Position numbers and translations under genes: made by a program
The notes under the pieces: model-generated
The model's input: the letters and a program-made list of their open reading frames with translations, nothing else
Databases searched by the model: none
Told to the model about the DNA's origin: nothing
In this document: piece by piece, positions 11,350-22,112 of the stretch
Layout of the letters: the number at the start of each line of letters is the position of its first letter
Numbering within the stretch: the first letter of the stretch is position 1
From: Balaenoptera acutorostrata
Lineage: Eukaryota > Chordata > Mammalia > Artiodactyla > Balaenopteridae
Reading direction: 5' to 3'
Assembly (NCBI RefSeq): GCF_949987535.1
Contig: NC_080068.1
Coordinates: forward strand, 80,749,254 to 80,813,253
DNA length: 64,000 nucleotides

Positions 11350-12400
11350 GTCATGAAAACTTCCAAACAATACCCAAAGTAGAGAGTCTAATATAACAAG
11401 TCCCCAGGTACCTATTAAGTTCAAACAATTATCAATATTTTGATAATCTTTTTTCATCCATCCTTAGGAATCCTATTATTTTATCAAAAAACAAAACAAA
11501 AATTTCAACATGTATCTTTAAAAACTTCAAAAAAGTTTTTAATGTAATCATCATGCTATTATTATGCTCAAAAGAATTAAGTGTAATTTATTAACTTAAT
11601 CCCACCTTCAGTCCATATTTAGATTTCACCAGTTGTTTCAAAATTTTTTTTGTAGTTACAGCTTTTTTAAAATCAAGGTCCAGATAAAGTCCATATATTA
11701 CATTGGCTTTGTAGGCCTTTTAAATTTATTTTATTCTGTAACATCCCCACTCTCTCATGTCACTGGTTAATAGTGGGTTATTTGTCCTGTAGGCCAGTAG
11801 TTTTCAAAGTGTGTACCAGCAGCTTTAGCAACTCCTGGGAATGTGTGAGAAATGCAAATTTCTTCTCAGGCCCCATCCAGGCCTACTGAAACAGACTTTG
11901 GGAATGCAGCCCAGCAATTCGTGTTTTAATAAGCCCTCCAGGATCTCACCTGGGTACCACTGTTGTTGACTAGCCCACATCATAGATTTGGCTGATTGCT
12001 GCCTCCTGTTGCCATTTATCTTCTCTCATTACCTCTATAGTTCCTATAAATTGGCAATCAGATTTAGAACCTTGATCACATTCAGGTTCACCACTTTTTT
12101 TTTTTAAGGCAAGAATACTTCACAGATGATGCTATGCTCTCCTACTGCATCAGCCATGAGGTACATAAGCTCTGACCCAATGTTAGTGATGCTGAGACTG
12201 CCAGTGATTGGGTGGCATCCACCTGACGCCTGCTCTGCTGAATGGTCTCACCGACCACTGATTGTTGTTCAGACTTATTTTCTTTGGGATCATGAGGTGA
12301 AGATTTCTAATATCATCCATTCTGTACTTATTAATCCTTTGCAGCCTTTTATTGTTCTTGTTGCTTATTTGGGAGCATGACAACTTCCATGGCATATTTA
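11350..12400. mobile_element. Ancient L1M 3' UTR, split by MER5A
   Basis: Contains L1 3'-UTR phrases such as 'cccaggtacctattaagttcaaacaattatcaatattt', 'cagtccatatttagatttcaccagttgt', 'tggctgattgctgcctcctgttgccatttatcttc', 'ttggcaatcagatttagaaccttgatcacattcaggttcacca' and 'ggcaagaatacttcacagatgatgctatg'. A MER5A insertion interrupts it at about 11790-11975. No open reading frame of L1 is left. Confidence 0.6.
11790..11975. mobile_element. MER5A hAT MITE inside the L1 tail
   Basis: Shows 'agtagttttcaaagtgtgtacca', 'caggccccatccaggcctactgaaacagactttgggaatgcagcccagcaattcgtgttttaataagccctccagg', and 'gggtaccactgttgttga'. Because it splits the L1 tail it is the younger of the two. Confidence 0.75.
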
Positions 12401-12840
12401 CAGTTTAAAAGCAGTATGAACGTGATTCTTTGTTGACAAATTAAAAACAACTCTATAGAATTTTTTCATAACGCTTACGATAAGCACAGACCCTTGATTT
12501 GCATGATTTGCATTTGCTTAGAAAGCACTCATTTAATTAGTGAAGAAATCACAATTTAACCGTTTTAAATCTGGGTTCTGATTTTGAATCAGTTACTGTC
12601 TACCTGGATGCCTGTGTTAAGCCAAATAGGCTGCTCAACCATGATTTGTTCCTTAGATCTCTGCTTAAATGCCTTGGCCCCTTTTACTCTATGATGACAA
12701 TAGTATCATATATTCCTATCTGCCTAAAGGATTCCTATCCTAAAGCCAAGGATTTTAAAATATTCTGAGATAATATATGTAGAGTATTTTGGGTGAAATT
12801 ATGAAGATGTGTCTCTTAGACCTGACTCTTCTATCTATGA
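12401..12840. other. Unassigned AT-rich DNA
   Basis: No gene or confident repeat. Confidence 0.45.
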
Positions 12841-12844
12841 GATA

Positions 12845-13175
12845 GAGCAATGTTTCTCAAACTTTGACAGTGACCTACAGTAAAAACACATTTTATACTG
12901 CGATCCTGTTCTCTCTCTCTCACACACACATACACACACACTTCTTAGAAATGGAAAATCTCGGTCTCTACCCCAGACCTATAGAATCAGACATTCTGGG
13001 AGTGGGTCTGTAAGGTGTTTCACCAATAATTGTTAATTGTATTATCTGCAGTCCACCTTGATGCTTTCCATTTTGATCTCTACAGTTCTACTCCAATAAA
13101 GATTGCTGGTGGTAACCCGCTGGGTTAGAATGATTTCCTGATGCACTATTAGACTGCAACCCACATTTTCAAAAA
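12845..13175. mobile_element. hAT-type MITE relic(s) with a CA-repeat interior
   Basis: Starts 'gtttctcaaactttgacagtgacctacagtaaaaacacattttatactgcgatcc', which resembles the end of a hAT MITE, and includes a MER5-like part ('tctaccccagacctatagaatcagacattctgggagtgggtctg') and a final 'actgcaacccacattttcaaaaa'. Probably two overlapping relics. A short impure CT/CA microsatellite occupies about 12911-12943. Confidence 0.45.
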
Positions 13176-13231
13176 AACCGTCTTCTCCTACGTGGTTCTA
13201 AATTCACTCTCCACAAGATTGCTTCATTCTT

Positions 13232-14109
13232 TTTCATATTCTTTTCCATTATGGTTTATTACAGGATACTGAATATAGTTCCTTGTACTATGCAATAGGA
13301 CCTTGTTTATCCATTCTATATATAATAGTTTACATCTGCTAATCCCAAACTCCCCATCCAACTCTCCCCCACCCCCCTCCCCCTTGACAACCACAAGTCT
13401 GTTCCCTATGTCTGTGAGTCTGTTTCGTAGATAAGTTCGTTTGTGTCCTCTTTTAGATTCCACATATAAGTGATACCATATGGTATTTGTCTTTCTCTGG
13501 TCTGACTTAACTTCGCTTAGTATGATAATCTCTAGGTCCATCCATGTTGCTAGAAATGGCATTATTTCATTCTTTTTATGGCTGAATAGTATTCCATTGT
13601 ATATATATACCACATCTTCTTTATTCATTCATCTGTTGATGGACATTTAGGTTGTTTCCATGTCTTGGCTATTGTAAATAGTGCTGCTATGAACATAGGG
13701 GGGGGGCATGTATTTTTTCAAATTATAGTTTTGTCTGGATACATACCCAGGAGTGGGATTGCTGGATCATATGGCAACTCTAGTTTTAGTTTTTTGAAGA
13801 ACCTCCCTACTGTTCTCCATAGTGGCTGCACCAATTTACATTCCCATCAGCACTGCAAGAGGGTTCCCTTTTCTCCACACCCTCTCCAGCATTTGTTATT
13901 TGTAGACTTTTTAATGATGGCCATTCTGACTGGTGTGAGTTGATACCTCATTGTAGTTTTGATTTGCATTTCTCTAATAATTAGCGATGTTGAGCATCTT
14001 TTCATGTGCCTATTGGCCATCTGTATGTCTTCTTGGAGAAATGTCTATTTAGGTCTTTTGCCCATTTTTGGATTGGGTTGTTTGTTTTTTGTTATTGAGT
14101 TGTATGAGT
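13232..14109 (-). mobile_element. 5'-truncated L1 insertion with perfect 15-bp TSD
   Basis: Antisense L1 3' end. From 13232 to about 13455 it is 3' UTR ('tatggtttattacaggatactgaatatagttccttg' and the pyrimidine-rich 'cccccacccccctcccccttg' region). From there to 14109 it is the C-terminal part of ORF2, beginning at 'agattccacatataagtgatacc' (complement of the Ile-Cys-Gly-Ile-stop end) and running through 'ctccatagtggctgcaccaatttacattcccatcagcactg'. Flanking direct repeats gattgcttcattctt lie at 13217-13231 and 14110-14124. The ORF2 part has frameshifts. Confidence 0.95.
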
Positions 14110-14124
14110 GATTGCTTCATTCTT

Positions 14125-14500
14125 ATCATTTGGTTGCCTGAATACAAGTGCCCCTGTTCTCACGCACGTACAACCAACTGTAATGCAAGGTGGTGCTGTT
14201 AAAAAAGTATGAAACACGTTCACAGAGGTGGGTGCCATTGATTTGAACTAGAGGCACAAGGGAAGGCTTCACACCGAGGATAAGAATTCATTTATTCATT
14301 CATCACTTAAGAGAAGAGGAAGGCACAATAAATGAAGAGCAAGATTCTTGCCCTTCCTGAGGTTACAGGCTGGATGGGAAAGAAAACGGAATATGCAACA
14401 GGCAAGTAGACATGAAGGGACAAAGAGCCTGGTAGTGTCAGTTGGGGCTCATGGATCTCAGAAGATGGAACTAATCAGAAGGTTGACTGTGGATGGGGAT
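14125..14500. mobile_element. Ancient mammalian interspersed repeat, unnamed
   Basis: Includes 'tgtaatgcaaggtggtgctgtta', 'cacagaggtgggtgccattgatttgaactagaggcacaagggaaggcttcac' and 'ggcaagtagacatgaagggacaaagagcctgg'. The same sequence order recurs at 17085-17330, so both are copies of one old dispersed family. I cannot give its name with confidence. Confidence 0.5.
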
Positions 14501-14718
14501 GGAAGCAAAACTTGAACTGACCCTCGATGGTTAAAAAGGATTTAAATGGATAGATTGGGGCGAGGGTGGGAAAGGACCTTCCAGATGGAGTTAGCAGCCT
14601 CCTTCTATTGATATAATGCTTGCAGTTATAAATGAGGAAGGTGCTTTTAAGAGGTAAGTAGAAGCCTGGCAATAACAACAAAACTTTTATTTTTATCAAT
14701 AATAATAGCACTTGCTAT

Positions 14719-14840
14719 GAAGTTATGAGTTAGGTACTATTGTTCCCAAGGTTAAGAATGCAAGTTTATGGCGGAACGAGGATCTGAGCTCAGGTCAACA
14801 GAACTTCAAGGTCATAGTCTTATCCATTAAGCTCTGGAGC
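14719..14840 (-). mobile_element. MIR SINE fragment, antisense
   Basis: Has 'gttaggtactattgttcccaaggttaagaatgc', 'gaacgaggatctgagctcaggtcaacagaacttcaaggtcatagtcttatccatta', the antisense 5' half of a MIR/MIRb. Confidence 0.55.
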
Positions 14841-15045
14841 ATGACCAGGACAGAGCTCCCATTAAGAGCCCGCAGGCAATGGTATATAATAGCATTGAAG
14901 GATGGGTGGCTCAAACGTGGACTGACTGGGGAACACAGACCTAATTCTTTGGTCTCTGATTACTATGACTCCATCTGCCACTAGATGTCAAATGTTTCTG
15001 AAAAGGAATCACTAAAGTTTGTGAATGAAAAATTATTAAGGCTAT
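14841..15045. other. Unassigned DNA
   Basis: No feature beyond the target site of the next L1 insertion. Confidence 0.4.
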
Positions 15046-15060
15046 TAACAGTGACATTCT

Positions 15061-15242
15061 CTGTTTAATTGCAATCAGTTGACTTAAATATTAGTTTCAG
15101 GTGTACAATATAGTGATTCAATATTTTTGTACCTTACGCAAATCCAAAGTTATTACAATAATATTTGACTATATTCCTCTTAATCCCCTTCGCCTATTTT
15201 GCCCATCCCCCCACCTGTCTCACCTCTGGCAACCGCTAGGTC
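15061..15242 (-). mobile_element. Short 5'-truncated L1 3' UTR with perfect TSD
   Basis: Antisense L1 tail ('atattagtttcaggtgtacaatatagtgattcaatatttttgtac', 'cccatccccccacctg...ggcaaccgct'). It is flanked by a perfect 15-bp direct repeat taacagtgacattct at 15046-15060 and 15243-15257, which fixes both ends. Only about 180 bases were inserted. Confidence 0.88.
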
Positions 15243-15684
15243 TAACAGTGACATTCTTACCAACTTTCCTTTTGATATACATTTCTGAATGGGACTAAAA
15301 GGGGCAGAGTTCCACAAGTTGCTCATGACCCAAAGCCTATCCCTGTTGTGTCACAGGCCATAAAAAACCTGGGTCTGCCCATAGGAGTGTTTTACAAATG
15401 TGAACCCCATCTTGCGTGTGTATTGGAAAAACAGGTGAGAGTAGCTGCTATAGGATATCAAAGATGATATATGGATTGTAGCTTTGCCTTAGAGAGATTT
15501 TGAACTTTGACTTGGATCTAAAGTTCCCTCAACTTTGGAGAAGTCATCGCCACTGGGGAGAATGGCGAAATAACTCCTAGGAGTTATTTCCCCTTGAAAT
15601 AGTCCCACTAAAATCCTGACTTACAGTTGGGTTGCTTTCTTGATGTTCCTAGATTTTGCATGCATGACTGATTCTGTCACTCTA

Positions 15685-15975
15685 ATTTCAGACGTCAGCT
15701 CAGATGTCACCTCCTCAGCTAGACCTTCCAGCTAAATTAGCCATTGAAGTACCTACTACAACACCTTGTCATATTGTTTCTAATTGTACCTTATCACCAG
15801 CTAAAATGACCTTTTAAAAATTCCTTTATTTTCTTGTTAATTGTCTGTTTTCTCCTCTACTATAAGCTCCAAGAAAGCAGGGTCTTTATCTGTCTTGTTT
15901 ATCACTGTATTCTCATGCCTAGAATAGTGCCTGGCACATAATAAAGGTTCAGTAGATATTGTTGGATGAATAGAC
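15685..15975 (+). mobile_element. L2 LINE 3' end
   Basis: Ordered match to L2: 'tcagctcagatgtcacctcctcagctagaccttcc', 'ttatcaccagctaaaatgacc', 'gctccaagaaagcagggtctttatctgtcttg', 'agaatagtgcctggcacataataaaggttcagtagatattgttggatgaa'. Typical 3'-terminal fragment of this extinct mammalian LINE. Confidence 0.85.
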
Positions 15976-16284
15976 GGCAGCTGGTAGGAGTGGTGGGCTG
16001 TGGGTTTAGCAATCTCCCAGTGCTTTTTCATCCAGTAGACTTTGTTCTTTGTGATTGCATGGAAAGACTAGGAAGAAGTGAACAGCCTAATCTCTCTCAG
16101 GGGGTTAATTACTTGGGTTAAGACCTTTCAGCCATCAAGAAATCCTCATAACATTCAACATATAGTTACCTATGCTAGGGAAAATTGTTCATCAAACTGA
16201 ACTAGTAGATGTTATGTAACAAAAGGTGGTAAAAGATAATGGTGATGGCTAAAAATGATAAGATCTTAGACATGATCGACACCT

Positions 16285-16395
16285 TAGGGAGAATATAGTA
16301 CCAACTTTTCATTTTACAGATGAGGAAATTGTCTTCCCCAAAGATTAAGTGACATGCCTGAACCCATGCAACTAGGTTAGTGGAGAAGGCCAGGG
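16285..16395 (-). mobile_element. MIR SINE fragment, antisense
   Basis: 'cattttacagatgaggaaattgtcttccccaaagattaagtgacatgcctgaacccatgcaactaggtta' is the MIR core in antisense. The CHR SINE inserted immediately to its right. Confidence 0.7.
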
Positions 16396-16413
16396 CTAGG
16401 AGTTTGAATTTCT

Positions 16414-16737
16414 TTTTTTTTTTTTTAAGGAATTTTTTAAAAAAATAAAGTTATTTATTTTATTTTTGGCTCTGTTGGGTCTTCGTTGCTGCGAGCAGGC
16501 TTTCTCTAGTTGCGGTCCGCGGGCTTCTCACTGCGGTGGCTTCTCGTGTTGCGCAGCACGGGCTCTAGGCATGCGGGCTTCAGTAGTTGTGGCTCACGGG
16601 CTCTAGAGTGCAGGCTCAGTTGTAGCGCACCAGCTCAGTTGCCCTGCAGCATGTGGGATCTTCCCAGACCAGGGCTCGAACCCATGTCCCCTGCATTGGC
16701 AGGAGGATTCTTAACCACTGCACCACCAGGGAAGCCC
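16414..16737 (-). mobile_element. CHR-type SINE, antisense, with TSD
   Basis: Reads on the minus strand from the tRNA-like head (complement of 'ccaccagggaagccc' at 16723) to a T-rich complement of the tail at 16414-16470. The B-box complement lies within 'gggctcgaaccc' at about 16673. Direct repeats aggagtttgaatttct (16398-16413) and aggactttgcatttct (16738-16753) differ at two positions, implying moderate age. The 81-codon plus-strand frame inside is only a translation of the SINE. Confidence 0.95.
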
Positions 16738-16999
16738 AGGACTTTGCATTTCTAATCCCAGCCTTATCTTTCTACTTTACACAAGGGCTTCCATTATGCT
16801 TTCTTCAAATGAGAATTTAATTGGTCAGTAGACCCATATTCTAGACATGGGTGAAGGACCTTGCATTTAAGTAATATTGCAGAAGAAGGAAATGTCTGAT
16901 AAAAACGAGTTAACATTCTTTGCTTCCCTGTAATACCTCTGTGATTATCCACTTGGTTAACAGCACACAATCTACAATAACTCAGTGCCTAAACATCTA

Positions 17000-17800
17000 A
17001 TTTTGGTAAATTATCGTATTTGTCACTGAGAAAGATAAGCAAATGAAAAGGACATTGTCTCTGATCTCAGGCACAAACAACTGGCCACAATGGAAGGCAG
17101 TGTTGTAATAAAAGTGTAAAATGGGTACACAGAGGTGGGTGCCATTGATTGGAACTGGAAGCACACTGAGGACAAGCATTTCAACCAGCAGAGAAGAGAC
17201 ATTGCAGATGGGGAAGTGGCAAGAGGTCTGAAGCTGGGCAGTGACACTCACAGAACAGTAGGCAGCCTTCTGAGCTGCAAAGAGAAGTGTAAAGAAGACG
17301 GTCATTCTGAAAAGGAAGGCAGAGGGTCTTGAGGTGGATTGTGGAGGACCTTGAGATTCCTATTAATAGTTTTTCAAATTCTTTTTGGATATCACTGAGT
17401 TTTTGAGTAGGGGACCAACATAATCACGTATGTCTTTTAACAAGGTAGTTCCGTTACTTTGTAAACAGGTGTAAAATGCCAAGAAGAAAAAGGCTGCAAT
17501 TGGAGGGACTGGTTAAGAGTCCAGGCAAGAGAAAATGAGGGTCTGAAGCTGCTTGGCACCCAAACAGATGGGAGAGACTCTGTGAGTTAGAACCATGTAG
17601 AAATACCACTAGATTGGGAGGGATTGAAGATATGAGAGAGAACTGGCAGAGAAGATCCTGAGGCAGCTGAGGCCGAGGTGGTATCTTTGGACAGCAGCCT
17701 TTCTTGTTGAGATACTCTACAGACTGGGCCAAATGGAGGTGAGATTGGAGGAGGAGATGAACAGGGGAGGTCAGGGGGTTTATGGTGGATGTCTTCTGTC
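17000..17800. mobile_element. Ancient mammalian interspersed repeat, second copy
   Basis: 17085-17160 aligns with 14165-14265 ('cacagaggtgggtgccattgatt-gaact'). The continuation 'gaggtggattgtggaggaccttgag', 'gagtaggggaccaacataatcacgta', 'ggagggactggttaagagtccaggcaagagaaaatga' matches a widespread old repeat with phrases about a 'gggaccagttaggaggctattgcagtagtccaggcgagag' stretch. Family name not certain. The 126-codon minus-strand frame at 17454-17834 lies in it and has no recognisable domain. Confidence 0.5.
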
Positions 17801-17909
17801 CCTCAGTAAAGAGAGAAAGGAGATCTCTTGCCAAGGAAGAGAGAGAGAGCAGATAGGTTTTGTGATTGGCTAAGTGAAAAAGAGCTATGACACAAAATAT
17901 ACATCATGG

Positions 17910-18212
17910 CGGCTTCCCTGGTGGCGCAGTGGTTGAGAGTCTGCCTGCTAATGCAGGGAACACGGGTTCGCGCCCTGGTCTGGGAGGATCCCACATGCCG
18001 CAGAGCGACTAGGCCCGTGAGCCACAACTACTGAGCCTGCGCGTCTGGAGCCTGTGCTCCGCAACAAGAGAGGCCGTGATAGTGAGAGGCCCGCGCACCG
18101 CGATGAAGAGTGGCCCCCGCTTGCCGCAACTAGAGAAAGCCCTAGCACAGAAACGAAGACCCAACATAGCAATCAATCAATCAATCAATAAATAAATCTT
18201 AAAAAAATATAT
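17910..18212 (+). mobile_element. CHR SINE with perfect 13-bp TSD
   Basis: Head with A box (gcgcagtggttgagagtc) and B box (ggttcgcgcc at about 17965), the body variant 'gcctgcgcgtctggagcctgtgctccgcaacaagagaggccgtgatagtgagaggcccgcgcaccgcgatgaagagtgg' seen in cetacean SINEs, and a tail of CAAT and AAAT units. Direct repeats atatacatcatgg lie at 17897-17909 and 18213-18225, perfectly matched. Confidence 0.96.
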
Positions 18213-18225
18213 ATATACATCATGG

Positions 18226-19285
18226 ACTTTTCCAGAAGTGGTCCCTAATTTAGTGAGTGATTTATTGATACTTATCTATATATATTTTAAAAATGAGTGT
18301 TATTCTCACTTGCTCTGCTTGGCAAATATCAGTGCCTTGAACAAAGTGACTATACAACATCAATGAATGATAGCACAGCTCACTGAATCCTTAATGTTCC
18401 TTCTTGCCAACTTAACCCTCTTTAAGTCCATTTCTAAGCATAACTGTAGGAACCATAATAAAAAAATATATATAATCATTGTTCTTCAGGAGAAGGTTGT
18501 CTGGCTTTTCCAAGTCTCATTTCAAGAAATGCAAGTTGATTGAGATTAAAACGTACGCACTTTGCATTTTGTTTATAATGCACTAATAGTCACAATAAAA
18601 CAAAACTCTCCATCATGGCTTCCATAAAATGCCCATTTGTTATTCACTTGTCAAGAACAGTACACAAGGCAATTAGTCACAAAGTTGAAATGAAGTCTCT
18701 GAGAACTTTTAGTCAGCTGTCTAAAACTTGGCAAAACTCAGGACTATTTTTATTTTGAAAATGGCCCTTCTAAGCGCCATGATGATGCCTAGGAACTCTG
18801 TCCCATGAGAAGGGAAATTCATGCCATCGCTCCAATTTTCTGACTAAGGCTGGGCAGCTCCTCTTTACTGCAGTTTGGTTAACAGCCAAAAGCAAATGGA
18901 AAAATACGTGCCAAACAGCAAGCTTGACTCCCCAAAACACAATTCAGGAAGGTAATTTCTCTTTATTTTCCCACTGGAAGGATTGCCGGGGGAAACTGAG
19001 CTGTTAGCTCTGTGCTTCTTCATTACTTAAGATCTATAAGACAGATCAGAACATTTGGAGACTAACACCAGGAATATTAGAGGAGATGGAAAACCAAACT
19101 AATGAGAAGGGATTTTAAAAGAAGCAGTTTACCTACGTGTATCTGTTTAGAGTCAGTTGATTTCCAAGGTTGTTGAAGCTCCCAAGTTTTAAGATGGGAA
19201 TACAGTCTACAATCTGGCTTAGCTCCAGTTACCTGCTACTTACTGATTTAGAAAACATGGGAGACAGCAAAAAAAGCTTGAGAAA
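18226..19285. other. About 1 kb of unique, repeat-free DNA
   Basis: No repeat, no frame over 60 codons, even composition. Such islands in an otherwise repeat-packed window are candidates for conserved non-coding sequence, but conservation cannot be judged here. Confidence 0.5.
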
Positions 19286-19289
19286 GGAA

Positions 19290-19480
19290 AGCCTGGTGCA
19301 GTGGTGCTGAATTTAAGCATGCGTCAGAATCACCTGGGGGCTTGTTCAAACACAGTAATGCTGAGCCCCACCCAGAATTTCTGATTCTGTAGGTCTGGGG
19401 TGGGACCAGAGAATCTGTTTCCAAGCCACTCCCAGGTAATACAGTTGCTGCTGGTATGGGACTGTACTTGAAGAAGGAGA
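19290..19480. mobile_element. MER5A hAT MITE relic
   Basis: Good match: 'cagtggtgctgaatttaagcatgcgtcagaatcacctgggggcttgttcaaacacagtaatgctgagccccacccagaatttctgattctgtaggtctggggtgggacc'. A transposase-less element. Confidence 0.88.
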
Positions 19481-20635
19481 AGTAAAGTTACAATCCTGAG
19501 TAAAAGCGTGGAGACTGCACTTTAGTGAAAGGATAAAGGAATTGACTTTATTCTGGAGAAAGAGGATGAAGACGCAAATTACCTTACCCACATGAAGGAC
19601 TGGATCAGAAATTCACTTCAAATCAACGATTGGCAGAATTTGGAGAAAGTGGTCTTAAGTGGCAAGGAGATCTATTGTAAGGTTAGGTATAAGGGAAATA
19701 CTTAGCCACCAAAGTTAAATGATGGATTCTTCAAATGAGTGATCTAAAAGGGAAATCTTTCATCATTTTAGTTCAGAAGAACTAACTTTAAGACTTATAG
19801 CTCATAAAATAAGTAAAATTGAAATAAGCAAAAAATACAAATTGATTTAAAAGCACTTATGTTAACCAAGACTTCTGGAAGTAAAAAAAAAAAAAAAAAA
19901 AAGAATCTGGCATAAGGAGTTCACGTTGGCTGAATTCAGGTCTCTTCCTGCTGTATTCCTGGAGCCAGATGACAGCCAGAGAGGCTTAAATAAGTGAGTC
20001 CTGGGGCCTGAGCCACTCATTTAATGAAAATATGATTGGCCCTGCCTGTGAGAAAAACTTTATCTGAATTTTTCTTGAGGGGGTCAGGTGGGAAAATTAC
20101 CAAGACATAAACTTCTCATTGACCTTCATACGTGGACATCTGCTTTGTCTTGAAAATGCAGTTGAAGACACAAGCTGTCATTAACAACAACAAAATAAAA
20201 ACATAGGATAGGTTCCTCTCACAATTCAGTATTATAAAGTTTGTACCTTTCTCCATGAATTGCCTTGATTCCTTTTTATCACATGATGAAAGATGTGAAA
20301 TTTACTATGTTCCTCTTTTGGTCACGGCTGCCAGGAACCCCAGAGCTAAGCTTTCTGTTCAAGTCTGGTAGCTTCCTTTGAAATGATTTTCTGATACAGT
20401 TATCTCCCCCTAGCCCCTTATTTCTTAGCCAGTAATTTTTTTTGGTGTCATTTAAAATATTCTTTCATGTAATATAAATTCCTATCAAAAGCTTTTTTGG
20501 TGTAGACATTGTTACATATAATGAATTTTAAAATCTATATACAGAATCCTATTTAGCCACAAATAAATATATAAAAGTGTCTCTGTTTATAAAGATAAGG
20601 CTGACCCTCAGGCAGGATATTCTTTCTGGGGGCTG
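19481..20635. other. Unassigned unique DNA with poly(A)
   Basis: Twenty consecutive A lie at 19883-19902 with no identifiable retroposon attached. Otherwise no feature. Confidence 0.5.
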
Positions 20636-20865
20636 GCCATAGCATTGTAGTAAAGAACATGGACTTTGAACCTGTTCCTGCCCCACTGGCTGTGTGACCC
20701 TAGATACATTATTTAACCTCTGTGCACCTCAGGTCTCTCATCTGTAAAATGGCCTAATTACAGTGCCAAACTCCAAAGATTCTTGGGAGGACTAATTAGT
20801 GCTTTGAACAGTGCCTGGACCACAGGAAGTATTTAGTAAATGTTAGCTCTGTCAATTAGAAACAG
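20636..20865 (+). mobile_element. MIR SINE, nearly full length
   Basis: 'catagcattgtagtaaagaacatggactttgaacctgttcctgccccactggctgtgtgaccctagatacattatttaacctctgtgcacctcaggtctctcatctgtaaaatggcctaattacagtgcc', ending 'aacagtgcctggaccacaggaagtatttagtaaatgttagctctgt'. Confidence 0.92.
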
Positions 20866-21690
20866 TAGTGATGGAATTTTGTGACCCACTCAATCGTGGA
20901 GTTAAGTGGTACCATTTCAACCACAGGTTCACATTTCTGGGCAATGGGAGCTCTGGTTTTAATTTGGACTTAACTTGAAAGATACGCTTCCAACAAATGA
21001 GTGTTCATGATGAGAACCTTCTATGGTCGTAGTGTGGCCAATGCAGAACTCAGGGGCAGCAGACAGAGAGCAACAGAAAGATGTAGCACCGCAGAGAGAA
21101 GGAGAGACCGTTCCCAAGGAAACAGGTTGCTAGGGGCAGGCATTTGGTAAAGTGTGCTGGAGAAATACAATTTCCTTGAACTACATCTAATGAAAATACT
21201 GTGTACTGACAGTGAACTTTAAAGCAAGTGTGATGTGAAGCTGAGAATGTTGATGAATTGGAAATAAGGCTTCTGAAATCACCCTTACTCCATCATGGGC
21301 TACTTTACGGCAAGAGCAATATGGTCACACAAGACTAGACAGTAAGAGCGTGGGTGACACAAGAGGAAATCTGGAGTTGAGCATGATAGATTTGATTCAT
21401 ATTTTTGGGAAAACAATTTGGAAGCCCATGTCACAGTCATGGATAGTGTATGTGGCTGTATAAAATTATATGCCAGACAATTATAAACTGTTCTCATTTC
21501 ATCATATGTATTGGATTTTTTGGTGATGATTTCTTCTTAAAATTCTGAGTTGAAGAACTGTTCCAGGTACTGATAAACAGATGTTTACAGTGGATAGAAT
21601 CCACTGACTACTGGTGATGAGATCATGGAGTCCAGAGGGAGCAAAACAAGTTATGATTCTTTGTAGAACTGATGTAAAATGTTAAATAGG
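20866..21690. other. Unassigned unique DNA
   Basis: No repeat recognised. It holds a near-palindromic GTTCCCAAGGAAAC at 21110-21123 resembling an RFX X-box. A 65-codon minus frame at 21300-21497 shows nothing familiar. Confidence 0.45.
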
Positions 21691-21692
21691 AT

Positions 21693-22112
21693 TGTATTAC
21701 TCAGGATTCTCCTGGGAAACTTCTAGAACCAACAGAGAGAGTGTGTGTGTGCGTGTATCTATCTCTATATTTTTAAGAGTTGGCTTACATGATTGTGGTG
21801 GGGAGCATGTCTGAAACTGGCAGGGTAGACTAGTAGGCTGGAGACCCAGGGAAGAGTTGATATTACAGCTTGAGCCTGAAGGCGTCTGCAGTCAGAATTC
21901 CTCTTTCCTTGGAGGACCAGTCTTTTTTTAAAAAGCTTTCAACTTGTTGAAGCCCACCCACATTATGGAGAGTAATCTGCTTTACTCAGTCTGCTGATTT
22001 AAATGTTAATCTCATCTAAAAATACCCTCACCGTGACAACTTGATTGGTGTTTGGCCAAATATTTGGGTATTGTAGTCTAGTCAGTTTGACACATAAAAT
22101 TAGCCATCACTG
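21693..22112 (+). mobile_element. Ancient LTR-like repeat (TG...CA ends), family uncertain
   Basis: Begins 'tgtattactcaggattctcctgggaaac' and ends 'gtcagtttgacacataaaattagccatca', with internal 'gttggcttacatgattgtggtggggagcatgtctgaaactggcagggtagactagtaggctggagacccagg' and 'ttgaagcccacccacattatggagagtaatctgctttactcagtctgctgatttaaatgttaatctcatc'. This is a common old mammalian LTR-like repeat with TG/CA termini. Includes a short TG/TATC microsatellite at about 21735-21770. Confidence 0.7.

Noticed and set aside
12126..12395. 84-codon plus and 70-codon minus frames
   Set aside because: Within an ancient L1 3' UTR; non-coding.
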